Positions 1 to 8,842 of a DNA stretch of 64,000 bases are shown piece after piece; positions within the stretch are counted from its first letter, which is position 1; each line of letters opens with the position of its first letter. This stretch comes from Methanosarcina sp. 2.H.T.1A.6 (lineage in GTDB: Archaea > Halobacteriota > Methanosarcinia > Methanosarcinales > Methanosarcinaceae). Both the position numbers and the translations under genes were made by a program. The DNA lies in NCBI RefSeq assembly GCF_000979455.1, contig NZ_JJOY01000023.1, positions 1 through 64,000 of the forward strand, read 5' to 3'. The notes beneath the pieces were generated by a model. That model did not search any database. It saw nothing but the letters and a program-made list of their open reading frames with translations, and was not told where the DNA came from.

Positions 1-1445
1 CATTGGTCATCGGTTAAGCGTTAGGGAATCACTCTCGCATGTGTTTTTATAATAATAATCTAAATATTAGTGCATCTATGTCTCCTCGTCCCCCACCTAC
101 TCTTGAAGACTCTCTTCGGGAAATGTTTCCCGAAGAGTGGTTAAGACAAACTGCCAAAGAAACTGGCCTTATAAAACGTGAACGTAAAATTGATCCTGTT
201 GTCATCTTTTGGGTTTTAACTCTTGGTTTTGGTGTACGCTTGCAGCGTACACTTGCCAGTTTGAAAAGAGGATACGAAAAAGAATCAAATAAGACCCTAA
301 GCGATAGCAGCTGGTACTATAGATTCACTCCTGAACTTGTTGAATTTCTTCATCAGTGTGTTATTCACGGCATAGAAGAGCTTGCAAAAGAACCTGGTAG
401 AAAACTTAGCAAAAAACTCGAAAACTTCCAGGATATTCTCATTCAAGACAGCACAATTGTTCGTCTTAACTCATCTTTAGCAGACAAATTTCCAGCAGCA
501 AGAGCAAGAACAGTAGCTGCTGGGGTAAAAGTGGGAGTTATGGTAAGTGCAGTTGCTAATGGACCTAAAACAGTTGCTCTGTATTCTGAAAAAACAGCTG
601 AGATCAAAACATTGAAAATCGGTCCATGGATCAAAGACCGTATTCTTCTTGTTGATCTTGGTTTTTACAAAACTCAAATGTTTGCAAGAGTTGAGGAAAA
701 CGGAGGATATTTTGTCTCAAGAATAAGGAAGAATATGGATCCGATTCTTGTTTCTGTTGAAGAGGGACTTTCTAAGACAAAAAGCAAAGAGTTCGCGGGA
801 GAACCTGTTAGTGAGTGTATTAAACAACTCTCTGGAAAAGATATTGATGCAGTTGTAAAAATATCATTCAAAAGAAGAGCGTATAAAGGCAAACAAAAGC
901 GGGATGAGATGCTTGTACGTCTTGTTGCGGTATATAATGATGAGGATGAAAAGCATCACATATATATCACAAATATTCAGAAAGATGTTTTGAATGCAAA
1001 AGACACTGCAAAATTATATGGAGCAAGATGGGACATAGAACTGCTGTTTAAGGAATTGAAAAGTAAATACGCTCTTGACGTTCTTGAAACAAAGAATGTG
1101 CAGGTAATTGAGGCTCTAATATGGATAGCAATGTTGACACTAATCGTTAGCAGAAGAATTTATTCTCTTGTAAGAAACTCAACAGCTCATCCTGAAAAAA
1201 TGGCTCAATATACGCAGTTACGTTGGAGCACAATATTTGCAGAGAATGCATCAGATTTGTTGACCGTAATTCTGAATAGATGTGGAATTCAAAGAACTTT
1301 TGAAACGATAATGAGTGTATATGAAAGTCAAGCATTGGATCCGCATGTAAACAGAGAAAGGTTTAGAGAAGAATGGTTTTAATGAGAATGAGACATGAAA
1401 AACACTATTGGTAGATGGAAATAAGTTCTTAACCGATGACCAATG
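1..1445 (+). mobile_element. IS4-family insertion sequence, apparently complete
   Basis: The first 18 bases of the window (CATTGGTCATCGGTTAAG) are repeated as an exact reverse complement at 1428-1445, and the two copies bracket a full-length DDE transposase. The left end coincides with the window edge, so the repeat could extend further left and any target-site duplication cannot be checked. The element lies about 170 bp from the 3' end of leuB, which is transcribed toward it, so it does not disrupt a visible gene. Confidence 0.9.
78..1382 (+). CDS. IS4-family DDE transposase
   Basis: The protein would cut and paste the surrounding element. Numbering from an upstream in-frame ATG at 39, the catalytic aspartates are D137 (in IQDSTIVRL) and D206 (in LLVDLGFYK). 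The glutamate is E334 inside the IS4 signature Y-(2)-R-(3)-E-(6)-K, seen as Y327, R330, E334 and K341 in YGARWDIELLFKELK. Length, about 430-447 residues, is usual for the family. The frame has no stops or shifts, so the copy looks capable of activity. ATG 78 (MSPRPPPTLEDS) is the more natural start because the stretch before it is low-complexity, but ATG 39 is not excluded. Confidence 0.93.
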   Translation: MSPRPPPTLEDSLREMFPEEWLRQTAKETGLIKRERKIDPVVIFWVLTLGFGVRLQRTLASLKRGYEKESNKTLSDSSWYYRFTPELVEFLHQCVIHGIEELAKEPGRKLSKKLENFQDILIQDSTIVRLNSSLADKFPAARARTVAAGVKVGVMVSAVANGPKTVALYSEKTAEIKTLKIGPWIKDRILLVDLGFYKTQMFARVEENGGYFVSRIRKNMDPILVSVEEGLSKTKSKEFAGEPVSECIKQLSGKDIDAVVKISFKRRAYKGKQKRDEMLVRLVAVYNDEDEKHHIYITNIQKDVLNAKDTAKLYGARWDIELLFKELKSKYALDVLETKNVQVIEALIWIAMLTLIVSRRIYSLVRNSTAHPEKMAQYTQLRWSTIFAENASDLLTVILNRCGIQRTFETIMSVYESQALDPHVNRERFREEWF

Positions 1446-1486
1446 AAAATGGTTCTGATTCTCAAAAAGAGTCGGAAAATTCCGGC

Positions 1487-1598
1487 AATTCTATGTTAAT
1501 TTGAAAAGAAAATGAATTCTACGTTAATTAGACAAGAAAATGAATTCTACGTTAATTAGACAAGAAAATGAATTCTACGTTAATTAGAAAAGAAAATG
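1487..1598. repeat. 28-bp tandem repeat, four copies
   Basis: Four consecutive 28-bp units start at 1487, 1515, 1543 and 1571. The two middle units are identical and the outer ones differ at a few bases. The array fills the space between the IS element and the 3' end of leuB. Confidence 0.92.
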
Positions 1599-1617
1599 TA
1601 ATGAAGGGAGATTTGAA

Positions 1618-2745
1618 TTATTCTCCCTTTATTATCCTTGCAATGTCGTCTCCGACATCTGAGGTGGTGCTCTTGCCGCCCATGTCGTAGGTTTTGACTT
1701 TGCTGTCCAGGATATTTCTCTGGATTGCACTGACTATGTTGTCTGCAGCTTCCTTTTCTCCAAGCTGTTCTATGAGCATTGCGCCTGCCCAGATTGTGGC
1801 AATCGGGTTGACTTTGTTCAGGCCTTTGTATTTCGGAGCTGAACCGTGGATTGGCTCAAACATGCTTGTGCCGTTCGGGTTGATGTTTCCGCCCGGGGCA
1901 AGGCCGAGGCCGCCCTGGATCATGGCGCCGAGGTCGGTGATGATATCTCCGAACATGTTCGGGGTTACTACCACATCGAACCATTCAGGGTTTTTCACAA
2001 ACCACATTGTAATAGCGTCAACGAAGTTGAAGTCCGTGGTAACGCCGGGGTGCTTTTCAGCAACCGCGCTGAACTCTTCTCTCCATAGGCCGTAGATGTC
2101 GGAAAGAACGTTTGCTTTATCAACAGATGAGACGTGTTTTTTCTGTTTTTCTGCAAGGTCAAAGGCGTACTCGATAACTCTTTTTGTACCTTCTTTGGAG
2201 ATAAGGCCGATCTGGTACCCAATTTCCTCGCTGTCGGTCTCGATATCAAGGCCGAATTTTGCAGAGTATAGTGTCCTTTTGACTTCAAGGAGGTCTTTAC
2301 TCTCTCCTTTTTTTGCCCTGCCGCCGATTCCTACGTAAAAGTCCTCGGTGTTTTCCCTGACCACGACAAAGTCGATGTCTTTTGAGGTCTTATCCTTGAT
2401 TGGGGTCCAGACTCCTTCGAGGAGTTTTATCGGGCGCAGGTTGACGTACTGGTCAAAGTAAAAGCGCGCAGTTAATAAGATTCCCTTTTCAAGAACCCCG
2501 GGGGCAATCCTCGGGTCTCCGATGGAGCCAAGGTAAAGGGCAGGGTAGCCGGATAATTCCTTTAAGGTCTCTTCCGAAATCAGCTCTCCCGTTTCCAGGT
2601 AGTGATCTGCTCCATGCGGGTATTCAATCCATTCTACATCAAAACCGAATCTCTCGCCTGCGGCATCAATTACTTTTCTGCCTTCAGCGATGATTTCTGG
2701 GCCTATCCCGTCTCCGGGAAGGACCGGAATCTTATACTGCGTCAT
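1618..2745 (-). CDS. leuB: 3-isopropylmalate dehydrogenase
   Basis: Beta-decarboxylating dehydrogenase of the isocitrate/isopropylmalate family. It would oxidise 3-isopropylmalate to 2-oxoisocaproate in leucine synthesis. The N-terminus carries [12 protein letters not shown], the central region carries [10 protein letters not shown] and the metal-site loop [14 protein letters not shown], and the C-terminal NAD-binding part carries [13 protein letters not shown]. 375 residues is close to the family size. The start has a good Shine-Dalgarno (AAAGGAG). leuD lies 95 bp upstream on the same strand, which supports leuB over the related isocitrate, homoisocitrate or threo-isocitrate dehydrogenases, though sequence alone cannot fully separate these. 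leuC is not in the window. Confidence 0.88.
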   Translation of the reverse strand: MTQYKIPVLPGDGIGPEIIAEGRKVIDAAGERFGFDVEWIEYPHGADHYLETGELISEETLKELSGYPALYLGSIGDPRIAPGVLEKGILLTARFYFDQYVNLRPIKLLEGVWTPIKDKTSKDIDFVVVRENTEDFYVGIGGRAKKGESKDLLEVKRTLYSAKFGLDIETDSEEIGYQIGLISKEGTKRVIEYAFDLAEKQKKHVSSVDKANVLSDIYGLWREEFSAVAEKHPGVTTDFNFVDAITMWFVKNPEWFDVVVTPNMFGDIITDLGAMIQGGLGLAPGGNINPNGTSMFEPIHGSAPKYKGLNKVNPIATIWAGAMLIEQLGEKEAADNIVSAIQRNILDSKVKTYDMGGKSTTSDVGDDIARIIKGE

Positions 2746-2840
2746 GTTTGTACTCCTTTCAAATTTACAGGCAAAACTGCCTTTTTACTGCGAGATGTCA
2801 AACGTGGATCAGGTCTGTCTTTGGACAGGTTTCCTGTTTT

Positions 2841-3329
2841 TCAGCGCTCAGAGACCAGTTTCCGGGCATACTCTATAAGCCCTCCCCCATCTACGATCTC
2901 GCGGACGAAATCCGGGAGGGGGGTTGCCTGGTAGGTCTCTCCTTTTGTTTTGTTTTGAATAACCCCTGTTGCAAGGTCTACTTCAAGTTCATCTCCGTCG
3001 TCGATCTTGTCCGTGTCCGGGCATTCAAGGACAGGGACTCCGATATTGATAGCATTCCTGAAAAAGATCCTTGCAAAAGACTTTGCGATTACACATGACA
3101 CCTTTGACCCTTTAAGGGCAAGAGGGGCGTGTTCGCGCGAGGATCCGCAGCCGAAATTGCTTCCTGCGACCACGATGTCATTTTCATGAACATTTTTTGC
3201 AAAATCAGGGCGTACGCCTTCAAATGTATACTTAGCAAGCTCTCCCGGGGTATTGAAAATCAGGTACCTTCCGGGAATTACTGCATCCGTATCCACGTCA
3301 TTTCCGAATTTCCAGGCTCTTCCTTTCAT
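2841..3329 (-). CDS. leuD: 3-isopropylmalate dehydratase small subunit
   Basis: Swivel-domain subunit of the isopropylmalate isomerase, which interconverts 2- and 3-isopropylmalate with the iron-sulfur large subunit LeuC. The sequence has the small-subunit hallmarks: the start GRAWKFGNDVDTDAVIPGRY, the substrate-loop NFGCGSSREHAPLALK, and the NIGVPVLECP segment. At 162 residues it is the archaeal stand-alone length. It is followed 95 bp later by leuB, probably one transcript. Its promoter region contains, or lies next to, the IS200/IS605-like remnant beyond 3390. Archaeal paralogues act on homoaconitate, so specificity is inferred from leuB. Confidence 0.88.
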   Translation of the reverse strand: MKGRAWKFGNDVDTDAVIPGRYLIFNTPGELAKYTFEGVRPDFAKNVHENDIVVAGSNFGCGSSREHAPLALKGSKVSCVIAKSFARIFFRNAINIGVPVLECPDTDKIDDGDELEVDLATGVIQNKTKGETYQATPLPDFVREIVDGGGLIEYARKLVSER

Positions 3330-3389
3330 GAAATCACCGTAATTTGCTGTAATTAAACGCTGTTGATTAAATGTTCACGATCTCTAAGG

Positions 3390-3765
3390 TAGGATGCCCG
3401 TTACTTCAGTGGCGGGAGGTATTCCTTCCACTTCCAGGTATTCCTTCCACTTTGTTGGATTTCTCCACTCTGCTTTGGAAACGAATTTCCTTTGCAGGTA
3501 ACACGGTTTTGGAAAACCGTCTCCTCTCGCCAATGTTGGACATGCTTGTTGTGTGTAACACATCGCCCCTACCTCTCAGGACTTTTGATGCTACACGATA
3601 GGGAAGTGGACTGAGGAAGCATCCAAATGTATCATGACATATCCAACGGAGTCAATTAAGACTTAGGCTGGTCAATCAAGGCTTGCCGAAACAAGCCTCC
3701 CACTTTAATGGAGGGTTATTGACTGCCTGTGACTCAGCTAAACTCACAGGGTTGAAGTATCACAG
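3390..3765 (-). pseudogene. Degraded IS200/IS605-like element
   Basis: Two hairpins with IS200/IS605-type ends bracket this stretch. One has an 8-bp stem at 3397-3416 (CCCGTTACTTCAGTGGCGGG). The other is at 3696-3714 and is followed by TTATTGAC. Between them, on the minus strand, an open frame reads VASKVLRGRGDVLHTTSMSN and ends at a stop just before the first hairpin, where a TnpB C-terminus would lie. Most of the transposase is missing. I recognise the end structure, but the assignment of the protein fragment is from memory of Methanosarcina elements and is uncertain. Confidence 0.4.
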
Positions 3766-3920
3766 GTAATATTTAAATTATTTTCTGACAGGTTATAAAT
3801 ATGGTTAACAATTCCTACCGTTTTACGGTTACTTTTGCCCGGAAAACTTTAGTAAACAAATACTCTGCCTTAAGCAAATTGCTCCGGGGTTTGAGCTGTT
3901 GTTTCTTCTTTTTCCTCTCT

Positions 3921-5213
3921 TCAGGGCTCAAGAGCACTTGGCTCTCCTCCTCCGTGCCAGCTCCTCCTCGGGTGAATGCGTACCATATGGACAGATTCTG
4001 AGTGGTCATCTACTATCAATGCAGCTCCCCTTTCACTCCCCATTTTCTTCAGGTAAGCCCTGAGGCTTTCCTGCATATATAGGGGCCGGGAGGTTTCAAG
4101 GGCAAGTATATCATCACTTGAGGTGAGGCGGTGGCAGATCAGAAGGTCGCTCTGTGAGACAACATCAGGGTGAAGGCTTGCAGGTCTCTGGGTTGCCAGT
4201 ACCAGGGAGAGACCGGGCTGCCTGCCCTGCCTGAGGCAGCGGTTAATAAGCACTTCCGAAGCGAGGCTTTCCCTCCCCGCGGGAACGAAAATATGAGCTT
4301 CATCTATGAAAAACCAGACCATGGGGAACTCTTCTCCTTCCGTTTTTTCTCCCATCTGCTTTTTTTCATAGGCCCTTCTTGCCTCAAGTCTCTCTGCATA
4401 AAGCCTGCCTGCAAGAATTGATACTGCCGCAGCGCAAACGTTTTCGTTTTCAAGGGCGCTTACATCAAGGACTGTTGTCCTGCCCCCTGATATTAGTTCT
4501 GATAGAGGCGTCCCTTCCTTTGAAAACAGACCCCAGGACTTCACAGCCCTGAAATAGTTTTCAGCAGCCCCCTTAGATGCTGAATCCGAACGCGTATCCA
4601 GGAAGATCTCACTGATAACGTCTTCAAAAGAATATGGTTCGCCTTTTTCCCGGAGGGATTCAATAGTCCTTACGAGCATAATTCCAAGAGGAGAAACCTC
4701 TTCAATCTTGAGGACCCTGCACCACTGGCTTCCGGAGAGCTCCCGGATTGAAATCGAAAAAGGCTTTACCTCTATGTTTCGCCTCTTATAGGCTTCTACC
4801 TTTCCTGCCGGCACGAAAACCTCGATTTCGAGTCCTGTGGGTACAATGTCCCAGTTTTTTAGTCTTCCTGCCTCGGAAGCATTCGGATAACTCATTGTCC
4901 AGAAAATTCCCATGGTATCGATAATAAGGGATGCAAGTTTTCCCTTAATGGCGGGAGGGAGAAGGGCAAGTTCTTCCAGCATGCACCCCATCGTATAGGA
5001 TTTCCCGTACCCTCTTTTCCCACAGATCAAAACAGCATGAGGTTTAAGGGCATCCAGATAAACGGCAGCTCCCCTCGAATGGTCAAGTGCCATATAGTTT
5101 CCAAGAAACAGGAGCCCTTCTCCATCATTTTCTTCGTTACCAAGAATACGCAATGTCCCGCTGAATTTTCCTCCAAAAGCAGGTCTGAACTCTTTATTTT
5201 CCCCTTCAGGCAT
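3921..5213 (-). CDS. HerA/FtsK-like ATP-binding protein (DUF87 type)
   Basis: A P-loop ATPase of the HerA-FtsK superfamily. Walker A is GKRGYGKS at residues 65-72. Walker B is WFFIDEAH at about 300-307, followed by an arginine-rich stretch (INRCLRQGRQPGLSLVLATQRP) typical of the sensor/arginine-finger region. At 430 residues it lacks the longer N-terminal barrel of HerA proper. Such archaeal proteins are thought to translocate or process DNA ends, but nothing next to it (no NurA, Mre11 or Rad50) shows which role applies. No strong ribosome-binding site is seen before the chosen ATG. Confidence 0.72.
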   Translation of the reverse strand: MPEGENKEFRPAFGGKFSGTLRILGNEENDGEGLLFLGNYMALDHSRGAAVYLDALKPHAVLICGKRGYGKSYTMGCMLEELALLPPAIKGKLASLIIDTMGIFWTMSYPNASEAGRLKNWDIVPTGLEIEVFVPAGKVEAYKRRNIEVKPFSISIRELSGSQWCRVLKIEEVSPLGIMLVRTIESLREKGEPYSFEDVISEIFLDTRSDSASKGAAENYFRAVKSWGLFSKEGTPLSELISGGRTTVLDVSALENENVCAAAVSILAGRLYAERLEARRAYEKKQMGEKTEGEEFPMVWFFIDEAHIFVPAGRESLASEVLINRCLRQGRQPGLSLVLATQRPASLHPDVVSQSDLLICHRLTSSDDILALETSRPLYMQESLRAYLKKMGSERGAALIVDDHSESVHMVRIHPRRSWHGGGEPSALEP

Positions 5214-5612
5214 CCTTGATAGTATCGGACTGATAACTACTTAAAATAATTTGTTTAGATTGGGTAAAATAAAAGTCTCTATCTTTAAGTTTTTCAGGCT
5301 TGGATCTCGTTTTGAGGATCCTTTTTAAAGCTCTTCGCTGTTTTGTATGGATTGAAAATAATTGTTCAGTTGGGAAGCAACCACACCAGAAAGATAAACA
5401 TTTATCTTGAATGTGATTTCCCACTATAAATTTTTTCAAATATTATCTGTGTTGCATCTCCGGATTCAGGAAGTGAATATAAATTATCCACTTGAAATAG
5501 TGATGAACCAAAAAATCTTCTATTTGAGAAAAAGGGGTAATCAGGGATTGAAAGACCATTCCAACCCTGAATATCTAATGAAAAATTGAATCATTTGAAA
5601 GTTTCTGAAGAT
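5214..5612. other. AT-rich intergenic region, no supported gene
   Basis: About 400 bp upstream of the ATPase and downstream of purP. Short frames exist on both strands, but none has a ribosome-binding site, a recognisable motif or coding-like composition. TATA-like stretches (for example CTATAAATTTT near 5425) are the only regulatory hints. Confidence 0.5.
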
Positions 5613-5664
5613 TTCAGTAACTTCAAAATACTTCAGTAACTTCAGAATACTTCAGTAGCTTCAG
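5613..5664. repeat. 19-bp tandem repeat at the purP 3' end
   Basis: Nearly three units of TTCAGTAACTTCAAAATAC type begin at 5613, 5632 and 5651. They run up to and slightly into the purP stop codon region on the opposite strand. Confidence 0.75.
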
Positions 5665-6731
5665 GTTATTATCTTATCCAGCTGGTTTGTCTGGGCTGCC
5701 TTTTTGATTTCCTGAGCTATTCTCCGTCCGGTCGAGAGGTCTTCCTGGATCAGGTCTGCGTAAGGGGAACCTGAAACGTAAAGGTTTGTTCCTGCAACAA
5801 TCCTGGCTGAAATCTCAAATACCTTAATTTCAAGCTCGTCCGTAAACACCGTTTCAAGGCAGAAAGCCCCTATCATCCCGCCGAAAAGGCCAAGGGATTC
5901 TTCAACCACTCTTTCTCCAAGAGAGAAGATCAGAGGCAAGAGTGACTCCCTTGCGACGAGGGGTACGTTTCCTGTAACCACATATGTCGGGCGGATACCT
6001 GCTTCTATAAGTTCTCTGGGAGAGCCAAGCCTGAAGATCTCATCAGCATTGGATTCTACCCTGCGGTCCATGCTCAGAAGTTCAAGGCTTCCTTCGCTTA
6101 AGGTATATCCTTCGTTTCGGATCGGGGAGTAGAAGTAATGCAGGTAATAGCGAGTTCCTGTAATGAACTCCTGGATAGTGTGTTTCTGCGTGTGGTCAAC
6201 GAGTTCCTCGAATTCCTCGTAGGTTTTTGCAACGAAGAAGCCTTTTCCTCCTCTTGCTCCGTCGTACTTAACCATCACAGGCCCATTGATATCATGAGGA
6301 TCATCTATTTTTCCGGGCATGTGGATGCCTGCCCCAAGGAGCCATTCCCGTTCTTTATTCCGGTCAGACTCCCACTCCAGTACAGCCCTGTTTCCGAAGG
6401 TAGGCACAGCCATCTCTGCAAAATTCTCCGTGCCCAGGTAAGCTACAAATGAACCGTGCGGGATAATGATGGTGTTTCTTTTTCTGAGCTCCTCGGCCTT
6501 ATTCATGATATCTGCATAACTGTCGACAATAAGGTACTCGTCGGGTTTTGCTTTGGGAAATGCCTCGTAGAATTTGGGCGGTTTGCCAACGCAGATCCCC
6601 AGAGTTCTGAAACCTTCTTTTCTAGCTCCATCAAAAATTTGAAGGCTTGAGTGAGAACAGACGGTTGCAATAGTAATGTCTTTTAAATCGTAATTTTTCA
6701 GAAATTCAAGAATCTGCTGTTTTGTGATCAT
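5661..6731 (-). CDS. purP: 5-formaminoimidazole-4-carboxamide ribonucleotide synthetase
   Basis: Archaeal purine enzyme that makes FAICAR from AICAR, formate and ATP, without folate. The N-terminus matches the PurP family (TIATVCSHSSLQIFDGARKEGF), with the histidine-containing loop that binds substrate. The ATP-grasp part carries VMVKYDGARGGKGFFVAK and the C-terminal metal site lies around FEISARIVAGTNLY. 356 residues is the normal length. It stands alone on the minus strand. A TATA-like element (GTATATTC) about 35 bp upstream of the ATG and a shared 200-bp region with the gene at 6930 suggest divergent promoters. Confidence 0.92.
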   Translation of the reverse strand: MITKQQILEFLKNYDLKDITIATVCSHSSLQIFDGARKEGFRTLGICVGKPPKFYEAFPKAKPDEYLIVDSYADIMNKAEELRKRNTIIIPHGSFVAYLGTENFAEMAVPTFGNRAVLEWESDRNKEREWLLGAGIHMPGKIDDPHDINGPVMVKYDGARGGKGFFVAKTYEEFEELVDHTQKHTIQEFITGTRYYLHYFYSPIRNEGYTLSEGSLELLSMDRRVESNADEIFRLGSPRELIEAGIRPTYVVTGNVPLVARESLLPLIFSLGERVVEESLGLFGGMIGAFCLETVFTDELEIKVFEISARIVAGTNLYVSGSPYADLIQEDLSTGRRIAQEIKKAAQTNQLDKIIT

Positions 6732-6929
6732 AATTGCTACCAGCGGAAAATTTAGATTAGAATATACAATGTTATATTTAAGGTTAAGGGAAGGATTCTA
6801 TATATAAATATAGTAGTGGATCTATAATAACCCGCGGAAAATAAAACTTTATATCAAGATCGGTGCAAAGTAAAATATAGAGTATAATTTCAAAACTGAT
6901 AATAAGGTTTATTAACTCAGGAAATACGC
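6732..6929. promoter_or_regulatory. Divergent promoter region purP / winged-helix gene
   Basis: AT-rich interval between two divergent genes. On the minus strand a TATA-like GTATATTC lies near 6765. On the plus strand ACTTTATATC lies near 6847, about 80 bp before the ATG at 6930. No clear operator dyad is seen. Confidence 0.45.
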
Positions 6930-7880
6930 ATGAACGGGCTTGAAGACAGAGAAGGTTTATCTGAAACCGGCGAGCCTCCCCAGGGGCCTGGATCCGGGGA
7001 GCAGGATAACAGGGTGCTTGTTCTCCCTGTAAACGGTGACTCAAGAAAACTTACCCAGATCCTCTCCAACGAAACATCCGTGAAGATCCTTGAACTTCTC
7101 GGAAAGAAAAGCATGTCTGCAACCAATATTGCAGAAGAGTTGAACCTCCCCCTTACTACGGTCAAATATAACCTCGATTCTCTGGCCGAATCCGATCTGA
7201 TTAAAGTCAAACAGATTAAATGGAGCCAGAAGGGGAGGCAGGTCAAAATCTATGAATCAATGGAAAAGCTGATTGTCCTCGTCCCTTCAAGAAATTCTAT
7301 GGACAAACTTTCCATTATAAGTTTGCTGCAGAAATACATGGGAGTAATAGGGGCAGCTTTCTTTGCAGCTGCAGGAATAGAGTATCTCTCAGTCTACCTG
7401 CGGGCAAAAAGTATCATCGATGCCACTGATACTTTGCAGAAGGGGATAACGGGACCCGCAAATGAGGCTTATCCAGAAGCAATGATTATGGGGGACGTTG
7501 AAAACGAAAGCTTGAGCCCTAAAGCAGAGGTTTATGAGTCTACTTTTGACCAGGCAGTGCCAGAAGAGGAGGCAATGAACGCAAGCTATGAGCCTTTTGC
7601 TGGGCAGCAGGTAATGGAAGGCGGGAACGCTGAAAATCTGTCTTCGGGGGCGGAAGTTCTCCAGGAAGAAGTGGTTGCGGAAGTCTCTGTCCCGGAGACT
7701 CTGGACTCAACTCCGGAACTGCCTTCCGTCCCTTCCGAAGGGCTCACACACTTCGGAGGAATCCATGGGCTTTATGATTCCCTTTCTCTTCACCCGGGGG
7801 TCTGGTTCCTTTTCGGGTGCATCTTTGTAATATTTTTGGTGATTTTAAGAGAAGTCTATTATAAGAAAAAAACCAAGTAA
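6930..7880 (+). CDS. Membrane-anchored winged-helix (ArsR-like) regulator
   Basis: Residues about 35-110 form a winged helix: ILSNETSVKILELLGKKSMS, then the recognition-helix segment AEELNLPLTTVKYNLDSLAE, then a wing ending QVKIYESMEKLIVLVP. A hydrophobic segment follows at about 137-155 (GVIGAAFFAAAGIEYLSVYL), then a long acidic low-complexity stretch, and a second membrane helix at the C-terminus (VWFLFGCIFVIFLVILREVY) ending in a basic tail. The DNA-binding domain and the basic tail should both be cytoplasmic, with the acidic part outside. It ends 11 bp before truA and probably shares its transcript. Target genes and signal are unknown. Confidence 0.75.
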   Translation: MNGLEDREGLSETGEPPQGPGSGEQDNRVLVLPVNGDSRKLTQILSNETSVKILELLGKKSMSATNIAEELNLPLTTVKYNLDSLAESDLIKVKQIKWSQKGRQVKIYESMEKLIVLVPSRNSMDKLSIISLLQKYMGVIGAAFFAAAGIEYLSVYLRAKSIIDATDTLQKGITGPANEAYPEAMIMGDVENESLSPKAEVYESTFDQAVPEEEAMNASYEPFAGQQVMEGGNAENLSSGAEVLQEEVVAEVSVPETLDSTPELPSVPSEGLTHFGGIHGLYDSLSLHPGVWFLFGCIFVIFLVILREVYYKKKTK

Positions 7881-7891
7881 TCAGGGATCGT

Positions 7892-8701
7892 ATGAGAGTC
7901 GCTTTAAAGCTTGCATACATAGGCACCGAGTTTCATGGATCCCAGATCCAGCCGAATGTCGAGACCGTGGAGAAAGAACTCTTCAAGGCTCTTCGGAACC
8001 TCAGGATTATAGAAAGCCCCAAATCTGCTAATTATACTTGTGCGGGCAGGACTGATGCAGGAGTTCATGCCTTCGGACAGGTCATCGCTTTTGATACGGA
8101 TAAACCGAACCTGGCAATTCCCAGAGTCGTCAACTCCGAACTTCCTCCAACCATATGGGCATGGGCTCATGCGGAAGTCCCCTGCGACTTTGACGCCAGG
8201 AGGAGTGCGGTTTCCAGGCACTACCGCTACGTGATGAGCGGTGAAGAGTTCGATATTTCAAAGATCAGGGAAGCTTCAAAACTGCTGCTCGGAACCCATG
8301 ATTTTGAAAATTTTTCCCGATCAGACGGAGAAAAAAGTACTGTTCGTACTCTGGAGAGAATCAATGCCCGTGTAGATGGGGAACTTACAACGATTGAAGT
8401 CGTTGGCAATAGTTTTCTCTGGAACATGGTCAGAAAAATAGTGACCGCCCTCTCAATGATCGGAAAAGGGGTGCGTGATAATGACTGGTTGCTCCAGATG
8501 CTAAATCCCGAGATTTATGAAGAAGGAATTGAACCGGCTCCTCCCTATGGATTAACCCTTATGGGAGTAAACTATGGAGGTAATATAGAATGGATTGAAG
8601 ATAATTACTCAATCAAGCGGGCAGGTGAGCAGAACCGCAAACGCATTCTCAGGTACAGGGTAATGGCTGAGGTGCTGGAAGAACTGATTTCCCATGAGTG
8701 A
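7892..8701 (+). CDS. truA: tRNA pseudouridine synthase A
   Basis: Makes pseudouridine in the tRNA anticodon arm (positions 38-40 in characterised members). The catalytic aspartate is in AGRTDAGVHAFGQV. Further family blocks are RRSAVSRHYRYVM, GTHDFENFSR and VVGNSFLWNMVRKIVTAL. The 269 residues agree with archaeal TruA. It follows the membrane regulator after 11 bp, with a GGGATC element before the ATG. A strong hairpin terminator lies directly after its stop. Confidence 0.95.
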   Translation: MRVALKLAYIGTEFHGSQIQPNVETVEKELFKALRNLRIIESPKSANYTCAGRTDAGVHAFGQVIAFDTDKPNLAIPRVVNSELPPTIWAWAHAEVPCDFDARRSAVSRHYRYVMSGEEFDISKIREASKLLLGTHDFENFSRSDGEKSTVRTLERINARVDGELTTIEVVGNSFLWNMVRKIVTALSMIGKGVRDNDWLLQMLNPEIYEEGIEPAPPYGLTLMGVNYGGNIEWIEDNYSIKRAGEQNRKRILRYRVMAEVLEELISHE

Positions 8702-8711
8702 ATAATATTTT

Positions 8712-8731
8712 AAAGGTGAGAAGTCACCTTT
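8712..8731 (+). terminator. Hairpin terminator after truA
   Basis: Perfect 8-bp stem AAAGGTGA / TCACCTTT with a four-base loop starts 10 bp after the truA stop and is followed by a pyrimidine-rich run (TCTATCTTCCCTTC). Confidence 0.75.
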
Positions 8732-8795
8732 CTATCTTCCCTTCTATTTTCAAACAACTTTTACCTTACTTTATTCTATCTCAATAAGGCGTGAG

Positions 8796-8842
8796 GACCC
8801 CTTCCTCGGCGGCTCTCAAGCCGACAGGGAGGAGTAGTTCAC
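8796..8842 (+). mobile_element. Solo IS200/IS605-like end hairpin overlapping a gene 3' end
   Basis: The stem TCGGC (8806-8810) / GCCGA (8820-8824), flanked by CCTTCC and GGGAGG, is followed by TAGTTCAC at 8835-8842. The same layout (hairpin, then TAGTTCAC or TAGTTGAC) recurs at 37649 and 57930. The stop codon of the methyltransferase on the opposite strand (8816-8818) lies inside the loop. Confidence 0.4.

Noticed and set aside
1618-2745. Isocitrate dehydrogenase completing a TCA branch with aconitase
   Set aside because: The gene is in an operon-like order with leuD and far from acnA, so 3-isopropylmalate is the likelier substrate; sequence does not exclude the other fully.
5407-5589. 60-residue plus frame near purP
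   Set aside because: No start signal and AT-rich random-looking composition.
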